Source: Lanius collurio
Lineage: Eukaryota; Chordata; Aves; Passeriformes; Laniidae
Assembly: GCA_020086605.1 (NCBI GenBank)
Contig: JACBWW010000003.1
Span: 3,289,804 to 3,353,803, forward strand
DNA: 64,000 bases
Direction: 5' to 3'
Shown: positions 40,460 through 51,175 of the stretch, piece by piece
Layout of the letters: each line of letters begins with the position of its first letter
Numbering within the stretch: position 1 is the first letter of the stretch
The notes under the pieces: generated by a model
Databases searched by the model: none
The model's input: the letters and a program-made list of their open reading frames with translations, nothing else
Told to the model about the DNA's origin: nothing
Position numbers and translations under genes: made by a program

Positions 40460-41381
40460 TGATTTTGCATTTGAGTCTTTCCTAAAGCATGGCATCAACC
40501 AGAAGAAAATTAAAGTTAAACAGAGAAGGAGGAACAAAAGTCTTGTCTGATGCACCAGAAGAGCTCCTGCCTGAATAGGATTTAGCAGAAGTTTGCTTAC
40601 ATTGGCTGTGAGGAAGCCTGGAACTGCTGAGGACTGTTACATGGCCATCCCTGCTGCTCCAAGGTGCAGTGGAATGACTGTAATCAAGCAACAGCCCTGT
40701 TCCTGTGCCAGCAAACCCATCCATGTGCTCCCCTGTGGGATTTGCTGAGAGATGGATGGGAGGATGGCATGAGGAGGGATAGGTGGAGCTGAGGTGTGCA
40801 CAGGGAGGTGCAGTGTTAGCGATTCCTCGTGTTTCATCTTCTGCAGGGGTAGTCTGTGCAGCCAGAGCTCAGCAGCAAATGAGACACTGAGCAGCACTAA
40901 GCAATGGTTAGAAAGCCTTGCCCTCAACATGATGTTGGAAGCTGATTGTGCTCAGAAGACTTCAGTTAAGCACTCCTCTTGTTACATCTTTAACAGAATA
41001 AGCTGTGTGTTACTTTGAGCTGTAATACTTCTCCAAACTATGTAGTGCTAAGAGTAACCAAGTCCCATGTTACCAGAGGAATTGCAGAAACGTTTGTGTT
41101 AAAAGTGCTGGTTCTGGCCTTCCCACATTTATGTGAACCACCCTGTGGGTTGAAGTTTGTGCACTGGCAAATCATTAGGATGAATGGTGGGTTTCACTCT
41201 CTGCCCTCAGTTCACACATGACCAATATGGATGCTCACCTGCAAAGAACAGCCTCCTCTAAACCTCCTTGGGCAATCTTCCTGCACAGGAAGTCCTTGCA
41301 TTGCCATGTCCTAAGCAGATGCCTAAATTTTAAGAACAATAAAGTTTTAAATACTAAAAAAATATGAAAAAAAAAAAAAAA
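40460..41381 (+). other. Possible transcript 3' end or retrocopy
   Basis: AATAAA at 41338-41343 is followed about 23 bases later by a 15-base A-run (41367-41381), the spacing expected for a polyadenylation signal and a copied tail. The roughly 900 bases upstream are less AT-rich than their surroundings. They contain open + frames at 40794-41018 and 41015-41221 and minus frames at 40482-40930, none recognisable. It could be a non-coding transcript terminus, a processed retrocopy (rare in birds, because CR1 does not favour poly(A) templates) or coincidence. No target-site duplication was established. Confidence 0.25.
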
Positions 41382-41934
41382 GCATAAGCTATAAAACGTT
41401 TTAAATTACATTTGGTTACTAGTTCCTTCATTCACTATCACTCTTTTTCCATACCCAAGATTTATTTATTTATTTATGATCACATTTGCTTTAAAAACTA
41501 TAAATGAGGAAATGAATTTGAGCTAGTGTCTTAGAAACCATAAGGAAAATATATTGAGAAATTTGTTATTTAGCTGACCACTATTTGTATATGAATTACA
41601 GTCACACAGAATGAGGATGAAAATTTTTTTTTCTATTTCTGTTTGCAGATGAATATTGTAATAGTTGGTTTAGATTTTAGTTTAACAGCACATGGAGCCT
41701 GTATCTTTCAGCTGGATACATTTATTTCAAGGTACTTAGAAGCTGACTTTTATGAGATTATTTAGTCAGTGATTATTTTTGTTGAGAAATGTGTCCTTTA
41801 TCCCTCTCATTCATCCACTGCTAAGATATTTCTGTTTGTCAGAATGTCTCCATTTCTGATAAATGACTGAAGACTGACTGCTACACTTTATTAAAAAGTA
41901 ATAACAATTTTTGTACGCACCCTTCACATTGTAA

Positions 41935-42200
41935 GGGGGGGACCATGAATCAAAGGACACTGCCTGTCTGGGCCTGATAAATGCATCGTTTACCAGCTGA
42001 GGAGTTATTTAGGACTGGCTATTAATTTAAATCACATTTATCTTCCCTGAATGGGGGGAGGTTGCTGTGATAGGACTGCGAATGACCAATAGTGCAGCTA
42101 AGTGCACATTATTTATTACTACCGCCTGCAAAGCACTGCACAATATGTTAAAAAACCCCAGTGCCAATTACCATGGTTAATCTAGTCAGGGCAGTAACAG
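41935..42200. promoter_or_regulatory. Candidate conserved enhancer-like element
   Basis: This block differs from the surrounding low-complexity DNA. It keeps CpGs (GCATCG, CTGCGAA, ACCGCC) and packs homeodomain cores (CTATTAATTTAAAT at about 42019-42032, CCAATTACC at about 42165), CAGCTG at 41995-42000 and a GATA-type site. There is no coding frame and no repeat signature. By eye it is the most enhancer-like interval in the window. Conservation in other birds is the deciding test. Confidence 0.3.
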
Positions 42201-43150
42201 ATTTCTTCCTAACACAAGCCAATTTCTACACTTGTACTTTTGAATCTCTAGAAAGTCAGTGTTTGCTCAAAATTCCTGATGATTTGAAACAGTTATTTAT
42301 CCTCTACTAGACCATTATAAGCAATATCAGCACCCTACATTTTTTTTCTTCATTTTGGGGAAAAAAAAACCAAACAAAATGCCACTTTCTTTAGGCATTT
42401 AAAACCAGAAATTTCTGGAGTGCAAAAAAGTCATGTAAACTATGTCTTTTGGGAGATTTTTGAATTTTGTTCCAAGGCATCTGAACAAGGAGAAATTTTG
42501 CTGAGGATTAGGGAACACTCATGTAGAACTGCTCTGGGCCACTGCCATCTAACCTACTCAGAAAATGTTACACATAAAGAATTAAAGTAATTCTGATGAA
42601 AAGCATCATACCTAGGGCTTTGTAAAACCCCGAGTATGAATTCAGCATACCTCATATGCCTGCCTTGTGGGCTAAGGCAGTGGTTGTCAAGGCAAGTACC
42701 TCCAAAATTTTTAGGTGTAGCTGAAATAAATGTCAATTGAAGAATAGCTACTAAGATGCCCTAAGTGCCTCTGCAGTGGTAGCTGTTCACGTTCTGAGAA
42801 CTTACTGAGGACAAGAAGCTCCTGAGTTGGACAATGTAATCTCCATTGTGGTTCATATCCCAAGTGACCAACAGAGAGCAGAAGCACAGTAAGGTAGACA
42901 CAGACACATGGAGAAATGAAGCAACTGCAGATATTGAAACCATAGTTCTCCTGCTTACCTGCAAGAAAATATCAGTGAGAAAGATAAGAACAAAGAATTA
43001 CTTTAGTTATCTGCAATAATTTTCATTCACACTCACTCTTGTTCCACAGCTATGATAGTGTTAGAGTTCCTTCTGGCAATCAGCAGGAATCTTGTTTTTT
43101 CTTAATGCTAGCTGGTCATTAATTTCCAAAAAATACCTACTTTTTCCCAG

Positions 43151-43171
43151 TGCTTATGAAAATCATAAGCA
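43151..43171. repeat. Small perfect hairpin
   Basis: Nine-base arms TGCTTATGA and TCATAAGCA are separated by AAA. The hairpin is too short for a microRNA precursor, and no function is assigned. Confidence 0.9.
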
Positions 43172-43939
43172 GGTTTCCATGGAATTGCATTGAAAAAACA
43201 GCACTGTGTTAGTAGTGGTAGCTGGTACATCTACAGAGGTTTAGCTGTACCTCATACTCTGATAAGTTTATCGCCAGTGTTGCCTTGTATGTCAAGAATC
43301 CTATCACTGGAAGAACAGCTAAGTAATGATTACCAATGTCCAATATAATCCAGTGTTATGTGTGAGTAATTCTCGTTTTCCATGCTTGTTGCATCAGCTT
43401 CTGGTAGTAACTGAGCCTTTATCACTAAAAGCAAAGTACAAGTTCTGAACACCATGTTTGGACAAGGTGTTGGGTTTCCCATCTCATTAGTCCGAGAAAT
43501 AAACAGGATATTTCCATGCAATTAACCCTAAAATAAATAAGCAGAAATCTGAATGTAAATATACAGGCACATTAAAAGAGAGGGTTAATTCTAACAAAGT
43601 GTTGTACATACAGGTCCCAGGAAGTCTGAAACTTTTGAAGTAGACATAAGACCTTTGCAAGTTTTTTTAAACAGTGACAGCAATTAACTGAATAAGTAAC
43701 CAGAGGTTATACTGACTTTTCTATTAGGAAAATTTTTAAGACAAGATTATGTTTATATTTTCCCCCTTAGGAAATGTTGCTCTTATCCAGCCACATAAGA
43801 GGAATTAATCCAGGACTTTTCATCACAAAGAAGATCTTCATATATGTCTCCTCACTTCTAAAAGTCTGTACAATTCTGCGAATCTGTTTTTCTTACTGGT
43901 ATAAATCTCCTGGTTTTACCTTAGAGGATTTGTGGCATA

Positions 43940-44960
43940 GCTTTGGAATCTAGAGGCTGGAAGGGAATGTGGGGACTAAATCCGATTCTGCGCTCTTGCA
44001 AGTAACCATATCATATTATCTTTTTACACCTATCAAACTCCACCTTAAAAGCAATTAGTTTTTTGTTCCTCATCCCCTACACCCTTAACATGCTTGGGAA
44101 GCTCTTCCAGGGAATGATTGTTGTGCTAGATAAGATTCTTTTTTCCAATTTCCAGCATAAACGTACCTCCTATTTCTTTTCATGACAAAGCTGGCATTCA
44201 TCTTAAATATTTCCCCTCTATCTCTCATGTTAATTTTTGTCTCCTTTAGGGTCTGGTTTGTTAGTCTAAGCATGCCAAATTACTTTGGTGTCTTTTTGAT
44301 ATTTATGTACCAACTGTATTGTTTCCAGGTATAGTTCATCCTTCTTTTAACAGGTATGTGGTCCTGAAGACCATGGGTGTCGGATGGTGATACTAATACT
44401 TTCTTATCCTCTCTGGAAATATCTCCATACTCTGCTTGAGAAACACATTTGCCTTTTTTCACAACTGCAGCATATTGGCAGGTCACAGTCAAACTGTGAT
44501 CAGCTAGAGAGTTTAGGTCACTCTCTTCTTGGTGATTTCTGACAGATGAGCTCACAGTTTATAGCAGAGTATTTGTGTTATTAGTCCCTGAGTGACTGAC
44601 CTTGTACTTTGTGCTATTGAATTTCATCTTGCTTCTATTCCTGTTGATCTCAAGGCTATCTGATTCTTTCACTGCGATATCCCGATCCTCCTCCCTACTG
44701 AAGAAGTGTCCTGGCACTGGTGTTATCAATACTTCTGTGCATAAGTCAGATCCCTTATAAAAATACAACCACTGTCTTACTGAAATGTCTCAAACTGGAC
44801 CACTCTCCAGACTAATTACCTCCTTTTTATACACCCTAGTCACCACTCTCTTCAGTGAAACGTTTACCCACATTATATCTATCTCCTCTGAAGATCTTCA
44901 GCTGCTCCAGCTTTACCAGTTTTACTAGTCTTATTTGCACCACGGTTTTGATGTTTGGTA
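43940..44960 (-). mobile_element. Ancient CR1/L3-like LINE relic (ORF2 3' part)
   Basis: Successive minus-strand frames read as the end of a CR1-clade ORF2. At 44768-44559 the frame contains SREEDRD, then KMKFNSTKYKVSHSGTNN, matching the usual (R)MKFN..KCKV.H.G.NNP segment after the reverse transcriptase catalytic region. At 44555-44280 it continues with EESDLNSLADHSLTVTCQYA, then AAVVKKGKCVSQ, then ISREDKKVLVSP, matching the typical E.DLGV.VD.SL..S.QC..AVKKAN segment and what follows. 44273-44085 is more decayed. The + strand at about 44760-44880 resembles the upstream part of the relic (TTATAAAAATACAAC, CTCTCCAGACTAATTACC). Stops and frame changes are frequent, so this is a dead, old copy. 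It resembles the CR1/L3 types found across amniotes more than the younger avian CR1 copies in this window. Confidence 0.8.
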
Positions 44961-45809
44961 TCTGAATATCTTCCATTTGTATGGTGCTAGAGATGCCAGG
45001 GTGGATCCTTGTGTTCTTTTGTAGCTGTTCCTTGACACTGGATTTTCAAATCTTACAGTAGTGCCTCAAATAACTCTTCCTAAAAATATGGGTATGGACC
45101 TTTATCAAACTGTGCTGGGAGGAGAGAGCAGGAATGGAATAGACTGCCTGCTGGGACTCTTGGCTTTGTGTCATCTGAGAAACAGTAGGGAAAAAGAGCC
45201 CAGGCATTGAAGTTGAGCAGAAGTCTATCACTCAAATATGTGGCAAAAAAGGAGTGCATTGCTTTCAAATTTTAAGCTATCAGGCATACCAATATGCCAA
45301 GCCCCTGTAAAAAAGCACATAACAGAATGAATAACTTAAGATCAAAAGCTGCTATCGTTTCATATAGTTTTTCATAACCTGGAGTTGTACAGACTGAATA
45401 TTCAGGGCAGAAGATTTGCCCTGAAGACTTTGCATGTCAATCATTTGTAGTGCAAAGAATGGGTCATATCCACATTGGGTCACATTTTGCTTCACTTACT
45501 ACAAATTCCCCAACCTAATATTTAAGCTGTGTTATACTAAAAAATATTTTTGATCATGTTTCTGCCATGTTATGACTCTAAGCATTTTGTTTTTCACCTA
45601 GACTATAGAATAAAGTCCTTGACCCGGTTAATCCTCAGGCGCTGGTCTGTCTCTGAGTTAAAGATACACAGACACCTCTGGAGCTAAACACAGATCACAC
45701 TACTTGTTCTACTGCTTCAATTCTTTTCTTTTTACCATGAACAATTTGTAGGAGCTCAGTCTGTGCTGCTTCCTCTGCTTACACTGCAGGTATTTAAAGA
45801 CAGTCAGTC

Positions 45810-46140
45810 TTAATTATCCCATCCCCCTTCACACATCCCCATACCCAATTAATAATGTTCAGTGATGTATGAAGCCGAGTTTACATTAATGTAATTTTTT
45901 AATACATTAAAGTGGTGCACGTTTCAGGCATTTTATAAATAAATGTCACTAATTTATAAATATTTGCGCCGCCCTGGGGATCACAGACTGTGGAGGGGAA
46001 AGGGCAACAGGGGTGCAATCCTCTCTCTTCCCACTCCCATTTGTAGCTCCTGGGGATGCTCAAAGAGATTAAAAGTTGCTCTTGCCAAATCCCAGGACAT
46101 GCAGCTATTACTTACTGTGCACAGTGCAATATAGTTTAGG
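45810..46140. promoter_or_regulatory. Candidate conserved non-coding element
   Basis: A motif-dense interval: CCCAATTAATAATG near 45845, a perfect 14-bp palindrome TTACATTAATGTAA at 45881-45894, several TTTATAAAT copies near 45933-45962, then the CpG-containing TTTGCGCCGCCC near 45964. This mix of homeobox-like palindromes and retained CpGs is unlike its flanks. No coding content is recognised in the overlapping + frame at 45943-46134. Confidence 0.25.
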
Positions 46141-47189
46141 CTCAGAAAAGAGCAGCTCTGGAACTTAATCTTTGCTGCTGCTCCTAGAAGAATTGAGGTT
46201 TTCTCTAAATAAGGAAAGGAAAAATGTTCAGGTACATGAGAGTCAAAGTTTCACTGTCAAATCATATTCCTGATGCTTTTACAAAGCTTGAAGCTCTATA
46301 ATACAGACAATAAATAAATATGTGTTTCTGCAGGTGTTTCTGCAAGATGGAAAGGTTCTAAATTCAGATTCACAGTTACCAGATCAATGAAATGAAGATT
46401 ACCTGTTACTTAAATCACATCTTATTGGAGTTAATACACGAATTTAATTCCACATTGCAACTTGGGATGAGAGTGTAAAATGGCACAGAAATGCCTAAAA
46501 AGTATCATCAGATAAAATTTTGAAAGTAGCCATTGATGCTGTCTGACTTTGTCTTAAGCCTGACTTGTGCATTTGTAGGGAAAGTCAAAAAGATGCATCA
46601 CTATGCAAGTATTCTTCAGGGCTTCATCTCCTTTGTTGTCATTGTTACTAAATTTCTAAGAATTCTGATTAATTTTTATTTCATTTATGATTTCAAGACT
46701 GTGAATTTCTGCAGCAGAAAATTATCACACTTTCATACAGAGTCTAGCATATTTGTATAACAACAGCCATAAACCAGGAACCAGGGATATGATATAAGGG
46801 GCAAAATGAATTTTTTTTAATATGATAAACTAAAGTACAAGAAAAAAAAAAAAAGGTTCTATTCCCAGATGTGGGATATGCTTATAGAATGAATATTAAT
46901 CTATTGTAAAGACAAGAGATATTTTGGCCTTTTTATAAAATGTGACAAATCCTTAATTTTTTTTTCCTCTGTCTATAGCTGACCTCTACCATTTTTGTTT
47001 CTTAACAAGCAGAAGAGAATCTTTTATTTTTATTTCAAGCTCAAGGTGATGATTCTATACAGGTAATTGCAGGAAATTTTGAGTTTTGGTTTTAGTCAGT
47101 GCCTACAGTCCTTTTCTCCTGCTGAGTTTCCTGTGAGATGGTCTGAGAATATGCAGCTTCATTGTTCTTTTTGGGCTGTGTTTGCAGAC

Positions 47190-47400
47190 TATTTCTAACC
47201 CACATCAATGCAATCCAAATAATCCTCAGAAGTTGCTTCATTATTTATTAGAAAAAGCAATCTGGCATGCGGTGTGTTATTGACAGCTGAAATCCAATAC
47301 TCAAAGGTCACCAAAACAAATACCAGAAAGAAAAGGTGTTAAAGCAAATAAAAATACACCTTTTTAATTTTGACTGAATTGATTAAATAACAATTGAGTG
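47190..47400. promoter_or_regulatory. Candidate conserved non-coding element
   Basis: The interval contains TGACAGCT (MEIS/TGIF-like) at 47281-47288, TCAAAGGTCA (nuclear-receptor half-site with 5' extension) at 47301-47310, and AT-rich TTATTTATTAG and TTGATTAAATAACAATTG blocks. No repeat or coding frame was recognised. Support is motif content only. Confidence 0.2.
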
Positions 47401-48455
47401 GTGTCACAGGTCATAAGGCTTTGAGACATAAGGTCAGCTTAATAGAAAAGAGCCTGGGGCCATGTCACAGGGTATGCTCTGAGGCCTAGGACTGAGGCCA
47501 CATCACTGTGCTCGCTCCTGCCCTTACCCCATGTAGTCTGAAATGAAGAAACGCCTAAACAGAATAGAGAACAGCCTAAATAGACTAGTGCTTATCGCTG
47601 AGGGCTACCCCCTGAGTCAATGCTGTTTAGAACTGATTGCTTTATTTGAAGTGAGAGTACCGGGCGTCTCTCAGTAAACATTTTAAAAAATTTCAGTAGA
47701 CTGAGAAAAAAAATAACTAAGAAACCAAGAAAAAACCTTTGTATACAGGCAGTACTCTATAACATAAGTACATCTTTTACAGTCCCACAGTTCAACTCCG
47801 ACATTGAAGGACTGCCCTCAAATGAATGGAGTAGAAAATGAAACACTTTAATACACTAAAATCAAAAGAACTTTCTATGCGATTTTGAGAAGGATGTAAG
47901 GATTTACAGCGGTTTATACACATTAATGCATTCACACTAACATTAATTAAACCTACATCATTTGTTTAGTGCTGGCTTTTTGTATGCTAAATTATTTTGT
48001 TGGTAAATATAGCTTGGCCAGGGAATCTATTGCCCTAGAAACTCATGCCTTCAGATGCTGTCACTGATCTTTTTAAAGGGCTTAATAATTTTACATTTAA
48101 TAGTACACATGAAAAATCTTGGTCTGTCTAGTTCAAGCAGTGACTTAAACCTATGTCCCATCAAAGCACAAGAAATTAACTACACTGATTTCAGCAGGTT
48201 AAATGGAAAACAGCATGTAGGAAATTCAGCATAGGAAAGTAAAAATTATCCAGGTTTTTTAACACTTTCATGACTATCTGCTGGCTCCAGAAGAGATTAA
48301 GGCATATCTCCCTCCCCTTTGGCTGAATCTTCTAGCACTCTTCTCTCCAACTTCTCCTTTGTCTTTCCCACCAAGGATTGGTAAAGTAAACAGCTGTTAC
48401 TGAAGTGTATAACAATATTTCTCCATGGAACAGACCTGGTCTGGAAAGGCTGTCC

Positions 48456-48476
48456 TTTTTTTTTTTTTTTTTTTTT
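48456..48476 (+). repeat. Poly(T) tract, 21 bases
   Basis: An uninterrupted T-run. On the minus strand it would be a poly(A), but no AATAAA equivalent (TTTATT on +) lies just to its right, so it is read as simple sequence and not a retrocopy tail. Confidence 0.95.
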
Positions 48477-51155
48477 GAATGGACATGTATAGTCTGTTTT
48501 GGTTCACTGGTACTCCAGCATCCTTTTAAAAATGAGCTCCTGCAATACCCTGTCATTCCCATACTTCCCATGGCAATGGAGTTGCTAAATTTTGTTCTAG
48601 TTTTAGGCCTCATCATGGTCCCATTTAATGAATGGTTAAACTTCTGTAGATTCTCAGGACAATGATTCCGATTTTAGTTTATTAGTTATTATTTAATTTT
48701 GCACACTGACACATTGGCTCACTACATAACTCAAGTACGGGAAAGTTCTAGAGCTACATATCTTATAATTTTGCAAAATTGGTCATAATCTATGAAATAT
48801 GTAAGGAGATTCACAAAAAAAAAAGGAAATTTTAATCTAGTTGTATAAGTGTTAATGAGTTAGGATTTTCAAATGTAAAAAATACTTGAGGAAATATGGT
48901 ATGGGATCAATTAGATGACAATAGTCAGTGTCTATGTGACTTCATGGTGGAAAGTGTTTTTTACCACTGAGAATCTGATACTCCTTTTAATGTATTTTCT
49001 ACTTCATGACAATTCTAGTTGTCTGCAGTTGGAAAAAATAGCTTTCATTTTAAGACTTCTAGTTTAATTATTTTTTATGCTTCTTGTCCTAGAAGAGTTT
49101 GTTTCCTTTTCCATCAGTTTATTTTCAGAAATAACCAATGGCTCCAAAAGACAGTGTTTTAAAATATAGTTATACAAATAGTGAAGTTCAGGACCTACTC
49201 TGTCTACAAACATCAAAAACAAGGACTTTAATTCAAAATCACCTTTTTCAGCAGTGGTAAAGCCTATAAATCACTCAATGATACAGACAATGTTTAGTAC
49301 TCTTAGGAAAAGAGTCTCAACAATATCAGCTATAGAAACTGTAAAAAAACCCTATGCATTTTATTAAAAAAACCTACTTTTTTACTCACACAGAAGAATC
49401 TGTGCCTTCAGTTGTCAAGTACCTGGACATAGACAAAATGAAATTTAACACCTATACTTGAATGAAACAAAATGTTATCTATGAAAAGTCATTTGGGGAA
49501 AATTTTTCTTTCTGTGGAAATTACTTCTCCATTCTGTATTCTCCTATAATTAATGCTGTGGTTTGTGCTCATGGAAGGAAGTCGGACTGCAGCCCTTTAA
49601 AAGGTCTTTCAGACTGATGATGTATTATCTACTATGGTGGGTGGAAAATAGCTATGGGAGGAAATGTTTGTCAATGTGCAGAAACAATGCACAAGTGCTG
49701 GATGGCTGGAGTGTCCCTTCCTGTGTAGCTTGGACAAGGTCCTCTTGGGCAGCTCCTGTGGCTCTCCACCAAACCCCACGGCCAGGGAAGGGTCAAAGAG
49801 GAACTCTGAAGTGCTGGCTCAAGAACAACCTAAAGGTCTCTGACCATTCACTCAATAGGGTTAATGTAAACACTACTAAGTCCTAATAATGATGGATTTT
49901 CAATGTCCTGGTGCTTTGCAGGTTTATAGAATGGCCTTCATCTCTTCATAACTCACAATAGGACTTTATTTGGAATCTAGATGAAGAACAGACAATCTTA
50001 TGTCCAATCTAATGGCTATACTTTAGTCTTTCTCTTTTGAGGATGAACTGAAACATATGAGCAAGAAGGTTATGTATCCCCTGCCCCACCTTTACTTTCC
50101 AGGATGAAAAGCACTGTTCTTGGCTGTTGCAGTTTTTCTGGATTCAGGGAGAATTTTTCTGACCTACTTTCTCCCCTGCCTGGAAGTCTGTTGTGAAGGA
50201 TGGGGAGATACAAGTGTTGCAGATCATTTGTGACATTCCTGCAATGCCTCTTTTGTGCTCAGCCTTGGATTAAATTCTTGTATTAAACACCTTTAAAGTT
50301 TTAAAGTTTTGTGTTTTAAAGAATTTGAGCACCTAATAGATTGGATTTTCTGTTGGGGTGGGCAACTGGTTCTTGTACATCTGGCATTGACCTGTTTGAG
50401 TTTTAAGCAGTTTCAATAGATGATCAGCTTCAAATGTGGTCATCACTTCAGCATGGCCTCATTAGGCATCCTCAAAAGTATTTCCTTAAATCAGGATTCA
50501 TGAACTGAACTTCGGTCTCCTTGGTTTGCTTATTTACATTTATTAACTGCATTGTTTAACCTCTTGACTCTTTCTTAGCAATGTATTTCAGATTACGCCT
50601 TTTATCTGATTTTGCATTAGGCTAGAAAGTCTGCATAATGGTAAGCATTTATGCTGAAATACTGGCATAAATATTCTTAATTTTCCCCTTTCTAGGTCAT
50701 ATTTTCCATTCCCATTTTAAAATCTATATTAGTTAATGTTCTTACTTGTATCTTATCTGAAATTCTTCAATTCTGCTTCATAGATTAAATAAAATTGGGT
50801 AAACTCTCTGAGGTTTTATTCAGTTTTTCTTCTCAGCAAATTAATCCAAGACATAATGTCCTGCAAGTGGTTAGAGGGTTAACCAGTGTTTGTGTAACCT
50901 TTTCCTGAACTTTCCAATTAACTGGGGTAACTGAAAAAACCACACATTTTGTGGTGCACAGTGTTTCCTTTCCCTTTTTACAAAGTTGCTTTAAGCAGCC
51001 ATCTATATTTCTAGACTCTAGAATGTGGAAGTTTAAATCATTGTTTAGTGTGTATAGGAAGCATCAGCTGAGGTGGATTTCAGTGGTTACTCTTAACTGG
51101 CTGCTTGTAAATTACCTTCCAGCTAGCTTATGAGAAGTAAAAAGAAACAATTTTT

Positions 51156-51175
51156 TTTTCCTCCATGGAGGAAAA
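51156..51175. repeat. Perfect 20-bp palindrome
   Basis: The twenty bases are exactly self-complementary around CCATGG (arms TTTTCCTCCA and TGGAGGAAAA). It abuts a T-run at 51151-51159 that the left arm partly uses. With a GC-containing core it is less likely to be chance than an AT-only palindrome. No function is assigned. Confidence 0.9.

Larger units (their letters stand above)
41382..43939. other. Non-coding stretch with a regulatory-like block
   Basis: No gene or transposon is recognised. A (TTTA)4 microsatellite lies at 41461-41476. 41935-42200 is described separately as a candidate conserved element. A small perfect hairpin lies at 43151-43171. Confidence 0.55.
44961..49560. other. Unassigned non-coding stretch
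   Basis: No gene is recognised. Regulatory-like intervals at 45810-46140 and 47190-47400 are listed separately. A 21-base T-run occupies 48456-48476. About 47400-47680 is somewhat GC-richer than its surroundings but unassigned. Confidence 0.55.

Noticed and set aside
49563..49886. 107-codon plus-strand open frame
   Set aside because: The translation is not familiar and no partner exon or splice context supports it. The middle is somewhat GC-richer, which itself lengthens open frames.
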